Assembly (NCBI GenBank): GCA_002499015.1
Contig: DAJY01000070.1
Location: 677-24,298 of the forward strand
Source: Euryarchaeota archaeon UBA242
GTDB taxonomy: Archaea; Thermoplasmatota; Poseidoniia; Poseidoniales; Poseidoniaceae
Direction of reading: 5' to 3'
DNA: 23,622 nt
Below are positions 7,124 through 15,200 of this stretch, in pieces; positions within the stretch are counted from its first letter, which is position 1; each line of letters begins with the position of its first letter. The notes under the pieces are model-generated. The model saw nothing but the letters and a program-made list of their open reading frames with translations, did not search any database and was not told the origin of the DNA. A program made the position numbers and the translations under genes.

Positions 7124-9043
7124 TCAATCGTTGCTTTCATTCTCGTTTTTGTTGCTTTTATGTTTTGTACCATCCAAGATCACATTCCATTTCGATTTCA
7201 ATTGTGTGTTATCGGGCAGAATCTCCTTTTCCCCAATGTTCGTTTCAATTTTTTTCTCAGTGAGATTGGAGAACGATTCCAATCCCATTTGATTGCTTGG
7301 TCTTCGCATTTCCGGAGTGATTACCGGAACACTATCACTGGACGTATCAGTTGTCCTTCCGCTATCTTTCTTGACATCTATTTCTACTGTTTCTATTACT
7401 GGGTATAGTTCATCAAGTCTCTTTATTTCAGAAGATAGGTAATCAGTTGCAGATACTATGCTTCCGTCTTCCTCAACAACAGAGAAATCAGATAGTATTT
7501 CTCCAGTTGGAAGTTTTTCTAGAATCGATTGAATCCCATTCTTTATCTTATCTAGATTTATGTGCATTTTCTTTTCTCTACTTTTTGAGGCCATATAGAC
7601 GAAAACATCTCGTGTGTCTTTTGCGATTAGAATATGGACTTCACCATCTCGCTGTCTTGCAGTTCTTCCTCTTCTTTGTATAGTGCGAATAGCGCTTGGA
7701 ACTGGCTCATATAATATCACTAAATCTGCAGCAGGAACATCTAATCCTTCTTCTCCTACAGAAGTAGCAATTAGGACATTGATGTCACCTTCACGAAATC
7801 GTTGTAATTGTGATAGTTGTTGTTTTTGATTCATTCCTTTTCTGCTACCGGTCCCAGATTGGCCAATAAATCGGTCAGCAACGATGCCATCTATAGAATT
7901 AAGTCTATCCGCTAACAAGTCGACCGTATCCCTGTATTCTGTAAAGATTAATACTTTACTTTCAGGAGAGTCTTTCAATTGTTGTGATAATAAAGCAGCT
8001 ACATGTTCTGGTTTTGGATGTAATTCATCCAACCGCTTTGAAATATTTAGAAAATCATGGATGCATGGTAATGCAACGAAACTATTAGTTCCTCTTTGTC
8101 CACTTCTACCATCTTCTTCTGCCCTATCAACAAATGCTTGGGCGGATTTCAATCCTTGAGTTCTAAGGAGATCTAGCAAGATATGAACTCGGCGCAGATT
8201 GGATATCTTTCTCGCAGCATTGTATCCACGGGTATCACTTCTTTGTATCGCAATACTTGCCTTACGTTGCGCATCTTCTATTAATTTCGAAGATAAATGC
8301 CCGGTGGGGGCCAAGAAACCCATCTTTCTCAATTGTTCAGCCTCTGAGTTTTGATGGACCTCCAAAGGTAGGATGATATTATTGAGTTCATCTCCCAGTT
8401 CCAGATAGTGAGGAGTAATTTTCATGTTAACCTTATATGGCTGTAAAAGAGAATTTTCCTTCTTACTGACAGAGTAAGTCTTGATATTCAAATTTTTAGC
8501 GACTTCTCTAATCCCAGATTCAGTTGAACCTGGGCTAGCAGTTGCACCAATAACGGAACATTTAGGATTGGCCTTATACATCAATTGTCCAACTTGAGAA
8601 TAAGCATGGTTCCCGGTCGCGTGGTGTGCTTCATCAAAAATCAGTAGACCCAAATCGTTCAAATCAATGAGCCCATTTTGGACATCATTGCGGATTACTT
8701 GTGAAGTTGCGATAATGATTTTGCCAGTATTCCATAATTCTGGCCTGATAGCAGGTGCATTATCGCCTGTATAGGTGATTATTTCATTCTCATCAATATT
8801 GATCATAGCCCTTGCCATTCGCTGTTGTTGCTCAACTAATCCGGTTGTAGGTGCAATAAGTAGAATCTTGCCTTTTTCATTGTGCAGACAATTTGCCATC
8901 GCCATCCATTCAACTGCAGTTTTTCCAAAACCGGTAGGCATCACCATCATTGTGGATGCGGTTAAACAGCACTCTAGGGCTTGTAATTGGTATGCTCTTG
9001 CCTCAACACCATCTTTCAGGAAGGGATGTTGAACAGTTGCCAT
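7124..9043 (-). CDS. hef: Hef/FANCM-type SF2 helicase without nuclease domain
   Basis: 639 residues with ATG at 9043 and AAGGA a few bases upstream on the minus strand. The motifs are those of the archaeal Hef helicase, which remodels stalled forks and branched DNA: RAYQLQ (Q-motif-like, 16-21), Walker A PTGFGKT (36-42), FDEAHH (136-141), ATASPG (167-172), FTEYRDT, SVGEEGLDVP and QRRGRTAR (456-463). An insertion of about 150 residues between the two RecA-like lobes matches the Hef/MDA5-type helical domain. Canonical euryarchaeal Hef continues into an XPF/ERCC4 nuclease and helix-hairpin-helix region. Here the protein ends in about 110 residues of polar low-complexity sequence with no nuclease signature. 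It could also be called a generic DEAH helicase, but the Hef assignment fits best. Confidence 0.9.
   Translation of the reverse strand: MATVQHPFLKDGVEARAYQLQALECCLTASTMMVMPTGFGKTAVEWMAMANCLHNEKGKILLIAPTTGLVEQQQRMARAMINIDENEIITYTGDNAPAIRPELWNTGKIIIATSQVIRNDVQNGLIDLNDLGLLIFDEAHHATGNHAYSQVGQLMYKANPKCSVIGATASPGSTESGIREVAKNLNIKTYSVSKKENSLLQPYKVNMKITPHYLELGDELNNIILPLEVHQNSEAEQLRKMGFLAPTGHLSSKLIEDAQRKASIAIQRSDTRGYNAARKISNLRRVHILLDLLRTQGLKSAQAFVDRAEEDGRSGQRGTNSFVALPCIHDFLNISKRLDELHPKPEHVAALLSQQLKDSPESKVLIFTEYRDTVDLLADRLNSIDGIVADRFIGQSGTGSRKGMNQKQQLSQLQRFREGDINVLIATSVGEEGLDVPAADLVILYEPVPSAIRTIQRRGRTARQRDGEVHILIAKDTRDVFVYMASKSREKKMHINLDKIKNGIQSILEKLPTGEILSDFSVVEEDGSIVSATDYLSSEIKRLDELYPVIETVEIDVKKDSGRTTDTSSDSVPVITPEMRRPSNQMGLESFSNLTEKKIETNIGEKEILPDNTQLKSKWNVILDGTKHKSNKNENESND
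7140..7167 (+). terminator. T-rich putative terminator of the redox module
   Basis: Several T runs (CGTTTTTGTTGCTTTTATGTTTTG) start about 40 bases after the stop of the HdrB-like gene. On the other strand the same bases encode the Lys/Asn-rich end of the convergent helicase, which alone could explain the composition. The two genes are only 22 bases apart, so their transcripts must overlap or stop within each other. Confidence 0.3.
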
Positions 9044-9060
9044 ATCCTTTCCTTCACACC

Positions 9061-9109
9061 GAGGGTAAAAAAGGATAATGTGTGTAGTTGCTGAATTATG
9101 AGGGTAAAA
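9061..9109. repeat. 10-bp direct repeat GAGGGTAAAA
   Basis: GAGGGTAAAA occurs at 9061-9070 and again at 9100-9109, with starts 39 bases apart, between the helicase start and the ribosomal operon promoter. Its position suits an operator-like site for the divergent helicase gene. It could also be chance in A/T-rich DNA. Confidence 0.4.
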
Positions 9110-9140
9110 GATGAAATCATTTTGTGCATTATTGGTTGAG

Positions 9141-9150
9141 TATAATATTC
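9141..9150 (+). promoter_or_regulatory. Candidate TATA box of the ribosomal protein operon
   Basis: TATAATATTC stands out in the helicase-L3 intergenic region. Transcription would start near 9166-9175, giving a leader of roughly 215-220 bases before L3. A second candidate, TTTATAG at 9174-9180, would place the start near 9200, inside the first hairpin, so the first is preferred. Confidence 0.45.
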
Positions 9151-9169
9151 AAGAACCACGCAACTAAGC

Positions 9170-9388
9170 CGCATTTATAGACCGAACTCCTCATATAGGG
9201 GAGGTTGGTCGGAGGGTTGCTTAAAGGTGAGTAGCCAGACACACAGGACCATCCCATGAGGAATCCTATAGTCTCGTTTTCCAACAGTGGAAACGGAACG
9301 CAGTGTCACGGCTTCTCTCAACCTGAGAGCCCTCGTACGCCCCTTCGGTGGGGCCAATTCGTTGTACAAAAAACTGGAGGAATCCCAT
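9170..9388 (+). promoter_or_regulatory. Structured 5' leader of the L3 operon
   Basis: This non-coding stretch folds into at least four separate hairpins. The strongest is 9180-9210: GACCGA pairs with TTGGTC, then after one A/G mismatch CTCCTC pairs with GGGGAG around an ATATA loop, counting G-U pairs. The others are 9275-9295 (CGTTT/AAACG and CC/GG with a bulged T), 9315-9329 (CTCTC/GAGAG) and 9339-9354 (GCCCC, TTCGGT loop, GGGGC, flanked by GTAC on both sides). The L3 Shine-Dalgarno GGAGG (9376-9380) follows. No tRNA or known riboswitch is recognised. A regulatory leader, for example one bound by an operon-encoded ribosomal protein, is inference. Confidence 0.5.
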
Positions 9389-10408
9389 ATGGCAAAGAGA
9401 AATCACCCACGTCGTGGATCGATGGCGTTTAGCCCGCGAAAGCGGTCTGCCCGCACATTCGGTCATGTAAATTCGTGGCCTACAACCGATGCGAGCGAAG
9501 TTAGAGTGCAAGGATTTGCTGGCTGGAAAGCTGGTATGACTCACATTCTTTCTCGTGATTTAAACCCAACAAGCCTTTCTGCTGGTCAAGAAGTTCGTGT
9601 TCCAGTAACAGTTGTTGAATGTCCTAAGATGAGAATTCTTGGAGTACGTGGATACGAAATGAGCCCCTATGGTATGAGGGCAATCGGTGAGGCTTGGTCT
9701 GATGCCAGCCAAATCTCAGATGCCTTCCCTGAATTATTCAAGCGCCTACCAGAGCGCAAAGAGCACGACGCTGATAAGCACTTCGAGAATCTACTAAATG
9801 CAGATATCTGCGAAGTTCGCTTAATTGTTGCAACACAACCAGCTACTGTCGGCGGACTCTCAACAAAGGTCCCTGATGTTATGGAGATGGGGCTTGATGG
9901 TGGCACTTTCGAAGATCAACTTCAATTCGCTAAGGAAAAGTTGGGTGAAGAATATTCTTTCGCAGATTCATTCAAAGAAGGTGGACTAACTGATATTATC
10001 GCTGTAACAAAAGGCTATGGATGGCAAGGTGTTATCAAGCGATTTGGTGGAAAACTTCAATCTCACAAGAACTCCAAGAAACGCCGACAACACGGTAACA
10101 TGGGAGCATTCGGTGACGGATATGTTCGAAAGAGCATCCGTCAAGGTGGTCAAACTGGATACCACCAAAGAACTGAGTACAACAAGCGCATCATGCGTGT
10201 AGCAAACCCAGAGGAGCATTCAATTACACCTGCTGGTGGTTTCCTTCACTATGGTGAAGTAAAGTGTGATTACATTCTAGTTCATGGTAGCGTTCCTGGT
10301 CCTGCAAAGCGTTTGATCAGATTCCGTGACGCAACTCGTGGTAGCGATAAAGCGCTACATGATTACGAGATTACCTACGTAAGTACAGCATCGAAGCAGG
10401 GGGTCTGA
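9389..10408 (+). CDS. rpl3: Ribosomal protein uL3
   Basis: 339 residues, normal for archaeal L3, a large-subunit protein near the peptidyl transferase centre. The start ATG 9389 gives the family N-terminus MAKRNHPRRGSMAFSPRKR and has GGAGG eight bases upstream; the open frame running back to a GTG at 9287 is not conserved and crosses the leader hairpins. Typical features are the basic loop (KNSKKRRQHGNMGAFGDGYV) and RQGGQTGYHQRTEYNKR. It is the first gene of the long ribosomal operon, two bases before rpl4. Confidence 0.98.
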   Translation: MAKRNHPRRGSMAFSPRKRSARTFGHVNSWPTTDASEVRVQGFAGWKAGMTHILSRDLNPTSLSAGQEVRVPVTVVECPKMRILGVRGYEMSPYGMRAIGEAWSDASQISDAFPELFKRLPERKEHDADKHFENLLNADICEVRLIVATQPATVGGLSTKVPDVMEMGLDGGTFEDQLQFAKEKLGEEYSFADSFKEGGLTDIIAVTKGYGWQGVIKRFGGKLQSHKNSKKRRQHGNMGAFGDGYVRKSIRQGGQTGYHQRTEYNKRIMRVANPEEHSITPAGGFLHYGEVKCDYILVHGSVPGPAKRLIRFRDATRGSDKALHDYEITYVSTASKQGV

Positions 10409-10410
10409 GC

Positions 10411-11292
10411 ATGAAAGTCGCAGTTATGGATATTACAAATAATGTCAGTCAAGATGAACTTGATGCAGGACGCCTCCAAGAAAACTATTCAGTTGAAATC
10501 TCATTAGGAAAGAAAGTAACTCTTCCTGAGGCATTCACCGCACCACTTCGCCCGGACATGATCAAGTTAGCAGTAGCAAGCGCTCGTGCTAACCGAAGGC
10601 AAGCATACGGTCAAAGAGCACACGGAGGAAAGCGTGCGCCTATGTCTGGTATGAAGCACTCAGTAGAATGGTGGGGCAAGGGACGAGGTGTATCTCGTAT
10701 TATGCGCCGTACGGGTCAAAGCCGTGGTGCACAAAGCCCGCATACTCTCGGTGGTCGACGAGCACATGGTCCTAAGGTTGAGAAGATATGGGCTCGTAAG
10801 TTGAATTCCAAAGAGCGAAGAATTGCTAGAAACTCAGCACTCGCAGCAACTACTGATCTTGAAGCAGTCGCAAACCGTGGTCACCGATTCTCAGGAGATA
10901 TTACCGCACTTCCACTCGTTCTAGGGAATTATGTAGAAGTCCGTGATGGAAAGAGCGAAGAATTCGATATTGAACAATTCAATCATGGTAGCGCTACAAG
11001 GAAGATATTATCAATATTCAACGAGATTGGCCTTGGTGATGATTTAATGCGTGCTCGTAATGGAAGAAAAATCCGTGCTGGAAAAGGAAAGATGAGAGGG
11101 CGTGTTCACAAGACACCTAGGTCCATTCTATTAGTTGTTAAGGAGAAATCCGGACTTGCAAAAGCTGCAAGAAACCTACCTGGTGTGGACGTAGTCGCTG
11201 CTTGTAACCTATCTGCTGAAGATTTGGCACCTGGTGGCGATGTTGGCCGTCTAACCGTCTTTACTAAGGCGGCTGTGGAGGCTCTTAACTGA
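10411..11292 (+). CDS. rpl4: Ribosomal protein uL4
   Basis: 293 residues, somewhat longer than usual for archaeal L4. The archaeal/eukaryotic form is shown by the loop with YGQRAHGGKRAPMSG and WWGKGRGVSRIMRR, the extended segment that lines the exit tunnel, followed by LGGRRAHGPKVEK. The Shine-Dalgarno CAGGGGG lies across the end of rpl3. In bacteria L4 binds its own operon leader; whether the archaeal protein does so here is untested, but the structured leader before rpl3 makes it a fair candidate. Confidence 0.97.
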   Translation: MKVAVMDITNNVSQDELDAGRLQENYSVEISLGKKVTLPEAFTAPLRPDMIKLAVASARANRRQAYGQRAHGGKRAPMSGMKHSVEWWGKGRGVSRIMRRTGQSRGAQSPHTLGGRRAHGPKVEKIWARKLNSKERRIARNSALAATTDLEAVANRGHRFSGDITALPLVLGNYVEVRDGKSEEFDIEQFNHGSATRKILSIFNEIGLGDDLMRARNGRKIRAGKGKMRGRVHKTPRSILLVVKEKSGLAKAARNLPGVDVVAACNLSAEDLAPGGDVGRLTVFTKAAVEALN

Positions 11293-11302
11293 GGTGAATA
11301 TC

Positions 11303-11560
11303 ATGGACGCATACAAGATTATAATTCAACCGTGGCTAACAGAGAAGTCAATGGAAGCTCGTTCAAGTCAGAGTCGCCTTGAATTCATTGTTCATCGTAG
11401 TGCAACTAAGAATCAAATCGCAAGAGCGGTTGAAACACTTTTCGAAGTTGAAGTTGCAAAGGTTAATGTTCGTAACTCAAAGCATGGGAAGCACGCATCT
11501 GTGCGTCTTGCTGAAGGTTATGACGCCGAGGACGCGGCTATGCGTCTAGGAGCATTCTGA
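11303..11560 (+). CDS. rpl23: Ribosomal protein uL23
   Basis: 85 residues, as expected for archaeal L23, a protein at the tunnel exit and a docking site for SRP and SecY. The family motif IIQPWLTEKSM is near the N-terminus, followed by EFIVHRSATKNQIARAVE and FEVEVAKVN. ATG 11303 is chosen because GAGGTGA at 11291-11297 lies five bases upstream; an in-frame GTG at 11294 falls inside that Shine-Dalgarno. Confidence 0.97.
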   Translation: MDAYKIIIQPWLTEKSMEARSSQSRLEFIVHRSATKNQIARAVETLFEVEVAKVNVRNSKHGKHASVRLAEGYDAEDAAMRLGAF

Positions 11561-11571
11561 GGTGATTTATC

Positions 11572-12288
11572 ATGGGTAAGAGAATTCGTGCACAACGCAA
11601 AGGGTCCTCACCACGTTACCGCGTGGCGAGCCACCGTTTCCCAGGTGCTAATTGCATGCCACGCGCAACCGATGTAGTCGGTGAAGTAACAGAACTAGTT
11701 CATTCTCCAGTACATTCAGCTCCACTTGCAAGAGTGAAGTTACCAGGTGGAGAAACAACTCTAGTGTCTGCAACAGAAGGAATTGCAATAGGAAGCAGTG
11801 TCGCAATCGGCGACAATGTTGCTCTAAAGCCTGGCAATATTACTAGGATCGCTAATATTCCAGAAGGCACTGCAATAAACAATCTTGAACTTCGTCCAGG
11901 TGACGGTGGAAAGATTGCTCGTGCAGCAGGAAACTCCTGTATTGTAGAGGCTCGAATCGGAGGCAAAGTCCGTATTCGCCTACCATCAGGTGCACTCAAA
12001 GAACTTTCAGCAAATTGTCGTGCTACTATCGGTGTATTAGCCGGTCATGGTCGCGACGAGATGCCACTGCGTACTGCTGGTGCAGCTCACTACAAGGCTA
12101 AGGCCCGTGGAAAACTGTTCCCTCACGTAAGTGGTGTAGCAATGAATCCAGTGGCTCATCCACACGGTGGTGGAAATCACCAGGCTGTCCACGGACCAAG
12201 CTCAGTTGCTCGTGGAACTCCGCCAGGTGCTAAGGTAGGACTTATCGCACCAAGCCGCACTGGTAGAGGCCGCGGCAAGAAACTTTGA
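11572..12288 (+). CDS. rpl2: Ribosomal protein uL2
   Basis: 238 residues, typical for archaeal L2, which supports subunit association and the peptidyl transferase centre. The start MGKRIRAQRKG and the C-terminal signature GVAMNPVAHPHGGGNHQ, with the conserved His cluster near 196-203, are clear, as is the final basic RTGRGRGKK. AGGTGAT immediately follows the rpl23 stop and sets the start. Confidence 0.98.
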   Translation: MGKRIRAQRKGSSPRYRVASHRFPGANCMPRATDVVGEVTELVHSPVHSAPLARVKLPGGETTLVSATEGIAIGSSVAIGDNVALKPGNITRIANIPEGTAINNLELRPGDGGKIARAAGNSCIVEARIGGKVRIRLPSGALKELSANCRATIGVLAGHGRDEMPLRTAGAAHYKAKARGKLFPHVSGVAMNPVAHPHGGGNHQAVHGPSSVARGTPPGAKVGLIAPSRTGRGRGKKL

Positions 12289-12299
12289 GGTGAATTATT

Positions 12300-12797
12300 A
12301 TGGGAAGAAACAAGAAGAAGTCGTATATGACCCCAAAGGCAAGTCGCCGAAAGGCACGCAAGCGTCTTTCAACTACATCAGGTCGAGTAAAGAAGGAATT
12401 CACATATCGCGGATATACTATCGCGGAATTAACAGAAATGCCACTATGGCCTTCTGAAGATAACCCTGATGCACCATCTGTAATCACTCTACTACCATCT
12501 CGTGCTCGCCGTTCTATTGCACGTGGCCTTTCTCTTGAAAATGAGCACTTTTTGGAGCGTGTTCGCCGTACTACTGGACGATCTATTCGTACACATCGCC
12601 GTGACATGCCAATTTTACCTGAGTTCGTTGGTAAGAGAATCGCAGTTTACAATGGTCTAAAGTTCGTAGAAGTTGAGATTGCCCCAGAAATGATTGGGCA
12701 CTATCTCGGAGAATTCGGACAGACTCGCCATAGCGTCACTCACAGTGGCCCTGGTGTGGGTGCAACCCGTTCTTCTCAGAACGTAGCATTGAAGTGA
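12300..12797 (+). CDS. rps19: Ribosomal protein uS19
   Basis: 165 residues, longer than many archaeal S19 proteins because of a basic N-terminal extension (GRNKKKSYMTPKASRRKARKR). The core is diagnostic: RTHRRDMPILPEFVGKRI, VYNGLKFVEVEI, IGHYLGEF and the C-terminal HSGPGVGATRSS. It sits in the head of the small subunit near the A-site tRNA. GAGGTGA overlaps the rpl2 stop, six bases before ATG. Confidence 0.97.
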   Translation: MGRNKKKSYMTPKASRRKARKRLSTTSGRVKKEFTYRGYTIAELTEMPLWPSEDNPDAPSVITLLPSRARRSIARGLSLENEHFLERVRRTTGRSIRTHRRDMPILPEFVGKRIAVYNGLKFVEVEIAPEMIGHYLGEFGQTRHSVTHSGPGVGATRSSQNVALK

Positions 12798-12807
12798 GGT
12801 GTTTATT

Positions 12808-13404
12808 ATGGTTAAAGCAAAAGAATTAGACAGACGCAGCAAGAGAAGTGCTCTCCCTCAAAAGGGATACACACAACTCCTACAAGGCAGCCATTTGGCA
12901 ACAGCTCGTGCAGTAGGTATAGATATGCACGTTAAGCATTGTTTTGAAATCGCTCGACACATCAAGCATATGAAGGCTGGAAACGCTATTAAATTCCTTA
13001 ACCAAGTACTGAGGATAGATTCAGACCGCCCAGATATTCGCCGCAAGGCAGTAGCAGTCCCATTCCGTTTGGGAAGTGGAAATCTGAAAAAGAAGCGTTC
13101 TGGACCTAGTATGGTCGGACATCGCAAAGGCGGTATTGGACCTGGACGTTTCCCAGTAAAAGCAAGCCGTGCAATCATCAAGTTGATTGAAAGTGCAATG
13201 GAAAATGCTCGACATCAATATGAAGATGTAGATGCAGAGGAAATGGAAATCACGCATGTTGCAGCACATAGAGGCCAAATCAAGAAGGGCTGGATACCTC
13301 GTGCTCGTGGACGTGCAACTCCTAGCAACCATTACCGTGTTAATCTAGAGATCTTCCTTGAAGATTTCAACGCAACTGACGATGAGTTAGAGGATGAATT
13401 CTGA
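12808..13404 (+). CDS. rpl22: Ribosomal protein uL22
   Basis: 198 residues, somewhat long for the family, with an acidic C-terminus (EDFNATDDELEDEF). The core has FEIARHIKHMKAGNAIKFL and the C-terminal beta hairpin region (ITHVAAHRGQIKKGW, RARGRATP) that reaches into the exit tunnel. ATG 12808 is chosen from GAGGTG at 12796-12801; an upstream in-frame GTG at 12799 lies inside that ribosome binding site. Confidence 0.96.
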   Translation: MVKAKELDRRSKRSALPQKGYTQLLQGSHLATARAVGIDMHVKHCFEIARHIKHMKAGNAIKFLNQVLRIDSDRPDIRRKAVAVPFRLGSGNLKKKRSGPSMVGHRKGGIGPGRFPVKASRAIIKLIESAMENARHQYEDVDAEEMEITHVAAHRGQIKKGWIPRARGRATPSNHYRVNLEIFLEDFNATDDELEDEF

Positions 13405-13414
13405 GGTGAATATT

Positions 13415-14092
13415 ATGGGTAAACAAAGTACACTCCGAGCAATAGTTGACCGCAACGTCGAACGCCATCTTGTTAAGGAATTCTTAATGAATAATACCAA
13501 GGGTTCCGGTTTTGGAAGTCTTAAGTTTGAAAGAGTTCTGAACAAGAACAACAACAAACCTCAAGATATTCTTACGGTTACTGCAGACAGACCGGGTATG
13601 GTCATTGGTTCAAAAGGAAAAATCATCAAAGAACTTCAACGCCGCTTGGATGAAGAGTTCTCTCTTCTACAACCTAAATTAATGGTTGAAGAAATTGAAA
13701 ATGCAACTCTCAATGCTCAAGTAATGGCTGAAAAGATTGCAAGCGCTATGGAGCGAGGCTGGTACTACCGCCGTGCTGGTGCAAGTGCTGCAACCAACAT
13801 TATGGAGGCAGGTGCACGCGGTGTTTTGATCACAATCGCAGGAAAGTTGACTGGTTCAAGAAACCGTACTCAGAAATTTTTATTGGGTCACGTAAAGTTT
13901 TGTGGAGAAACTGCATTGCAACACATGGACAAGGGATATTCTGTAGCGATTAAGAAGCTTGGAACAATCGGTGTTACAGTTGAAATCATGCGCTCAGGAA
14001 CTCGTCTACCTCACGAGATTAGTATTTTCTCTGAAGAAGAATTGAGAATCCGAGAAGCGCAAGAAGAAGCAAAAGTGGAGGCGAGCGCATGA
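13415..14092 (+). CDS. rps3: Ribosomal protein uS3
   Basis: 225 residues. It has the KH domain with the GxxG loop IGSKGKII (64-71), the archaeal tail domain (GWYYRRAGASAATNIMEAGARG) and a C-terminal acidic helix rich in Glu/Ala. S3 forms part of the mRNA entry channel. ATG 13415 follows GAGGTGA (13403-13409); an in-frame ATG at 13394 lies within rpl22 and is rejected. The stop overlaps the rpl29 start as ATGA. Confidence 0.97.
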   Translation: MGKQSTLRAIVDRNVERHLVKEFLMNNTKGSGFGSLKFERVLNKNNNKPQDILTVTADRPGMVIGSKGKIIKELQRRLDEEFSLLQPKLMVEEIENATLNAQVMAEKIASAMERGWYYRRAGASAATNIMEAGARGVLITIAGKLTGSRNRTQKFLLGHVKFCGETALQHMDKGYSVAIKKLGTIGVTVEIMRSGTRLPHEISIFSEEELRIREAQEEAKVEASA

Positions 14093-14280
14093 GTTTCGTT
14101 TCCAATCGTGAAATCGAAGCGATGAGCCGAGAGGCACGCGAGTCTCGTTTATTGGAACTCCGCGAGGAGTTGCTTCAACTTCGTGCAGAAAAGGCTCTTG
14201 GTGGTACACCAGCGAGTCTTGGAGAATACAAGGCAACACGCAGAAGTATTGCCCGACTTCTAACACATTTGAATAATTGA
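14089..14280 (+). CDS. rpl29: Ribosomal protein uL29
   Basis: 63 residues, the usual size of this small helical protein at the tunnel exit. The helix-hairpin pattern is clear: REIEAMSREARESRLLELREELLQLRAEKALGG then ATRRSIARLLT. The start overlaps the rps3 stop in an ATGA, with GGAGG seven bases upstream, pointing to translational coupling. Confidence 0.95.
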   Translation: MSFVSNREIEAMSREARESRLLELREELLQLRAEKALGGTPASLGEYKATRRSIARLLTHLNN

Positions 14281-14300
14281 TTAAAGGGAGGTGATTTATT

Positions 14301-14600
14301 ATGGCAGCAATTTGTAGCGTTTGTGGACTTCCTGACGAACTATGTATTTGTCAGGAGATCGCCAAAGAGCAGCAGTGTGCAATTCTGTCAACCGACCATC
14401 GCCGATATGGAAAAATCGTCACAAAGGTGGAAGGAATTGAAGATGCAGCTATCGACATCAACAAACTCGCTAAACTTCTCAAGAACAAATGTGCAGCAGG
14501 TGGAACTGTAAAGGGTCGTGTTATCGAACTTCAAGGTGACCATAAGAAAAAGGCTGCTGGAGTTCTAAAGGAAAACGGATTTAATGTGGAGGTGCGCTGA
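14301..14600 (+). CDS. Translation initiation factor aIF1 (SUI1 family)
   Basis: 99 residues. The N-terminus has a CxxC...CxC zinc-ribbon-like motif (C5, C8, C15, C17), seen in many archaeal aIF1 proteins. The SUI1 fold follows, with KIVTKVEGIE, LAKLLKNKCAAGGTVKG, IELQGDHKKKAAGVLKENGF. aIF1 acts in start-site selection on the small subunit. Its place between L29 and Rpp29 is typical of archaeal S10/spc clusters. The Shine-Dalgarno is GGGAGGTGAT. Confidence 0.96.
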   Translation: MAAICSVCGLPDELCICQEIAKEQQCAILSTDHRRYGKIVTKVEGIEDAAIDINKLAKLLKNKCAAGGTVKGRVIELQGDHKKKAAGVLKENGFNVEVR

Positions 14601-14601
14601 T

Positions 14602-14859
14602 ATGAATATCTACAACTCCACATGGATCGGCGACCAACTGACAGTCGTAGAATCACCAGACTCTTCTCTATTGGGACGAATTGGTATTGTTCTTGATGAG
14701 AGCAGAGAAACTATTACAATAATCGAGGGAAGCAATGAGATCATCCTCGGCAAACAAAGTATTGATTTCAAAATCGGCAACAGTGATGTTGTCATAAATG
14801 GGGCACGTGTTGGACAACGCCCGGAAGACAGAATCAACAAAAAATACAGGATGGCATAA
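14602..14859 (+). CDS. rnp1: RNase P protein component 1 (Rpp29/Pop4)
   Basis: 85 residues, the usual compact Sm-like barrel of the archaeal RNase P protein that helps process tRNA 5' ends. Family marks are WIGDQLTVVESPDSSLLGRIG, VLDESRETITI and the C-terminal ARVGQRPEDRINKK. ATG 14602 is set by GGAGGTG at 14588-14594; the frame upstream lies within aIF1. Its position between aIF1 and S17 is conserved in archaea. Confidence 0.96.
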   Translation: MNIYNSTWIGDQLTVVESPDSSLLGRIGIVLDESRETITIIEGSNEIILGKQSIDFKIGNSDVVINGARVGQRPEDRINKKYRMA

Positions 14860-14861
14860 TC

Positions 14862-15200
14862 ATGCGAGACATCGGAGTAGACGTAAAGATACCTTCAGGG
14901 GAATGGGATGGCGACGTTAATTGTCCGTTTTACGGCAGTTTGCGTTTACGCGGACAGATGTTAGAGGGTACAATCTCTAGCGTTGGAATGAGCAGAACGA
15001 TCACTATTGAACGTCATAATGTTCGATATATGCAGAAGTACGAGAGATTCGAAAAGCGCACAAGTGCACTTTCCGCACACCTTCCTACTTGTGTTGGTGA
15101 AGTCAACATTGGTGACACGGTCAAGGTTATGGAATGCAGACCGCTTTCAAAGACTGTTTCATTCTGTGTTGTAGAAGTAAATGGTGGTGGGGATCAATGA
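14862..15200 (+). CDS. rps17: Ribosomal protein uS17
   Basis: 112 residues of the archaeal form, with the N-terminal extension (DVKIPSGEWDGDVNCPFYGSL) followed by the OB-fold core: LEGTISSVGMSRTITIERH, YERFEKRTSALSAHLP, VNIGDTVKVMECRPLSKT. The gap to rnp1 is two bases, and only a weak AGG-type Shine-Dalgarno lies within the end of rnp1, so coupling with the upstream gene is likely. Confidence 0.97.
   Translation: MRDIGVDVKIPSGEWDGDVNCPFYGSLRLRGQMLEGTISSVGMSRTITIERHNVRYMQKYERFEKRTSALSAHLPTCVGEVNIGDTVKVMECRPLSKTVSFCVVEVNGGGDQ

Noticed and set aside
7091..7408. Plus-strand ORF of about 105 residues across the helicase 3' end
   Set aside because: It is antisense to the helicase coding region; the hydrophobic, Phe-rich product is a typical shadow of Lys/Glu/Asn-rich coding on the other strand.
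9287..9388. Longer L3 reading frame from a GTG at 9287
   Set aside because: The added 34 residues do not resemble L3, cross two leader hairpins, and lack a Shine-Dalgarno; ATG 9389 has GGAGG and the family N-terminus.
9256..9436. Small ORF in the L3 leader (ATG at 9256)
   Set aside because: About 60 codons with no Shine-Dalgarno, composition unlike neighbours, and it overlaps the hairpins and the start of L3.
9175..9544. Minus-strand ORFs over the L3 leader and the L3 start
   Set aside because: They are antisense to the leader hairpins and to conserved L3 coding sequence, with no recognisable protein features.
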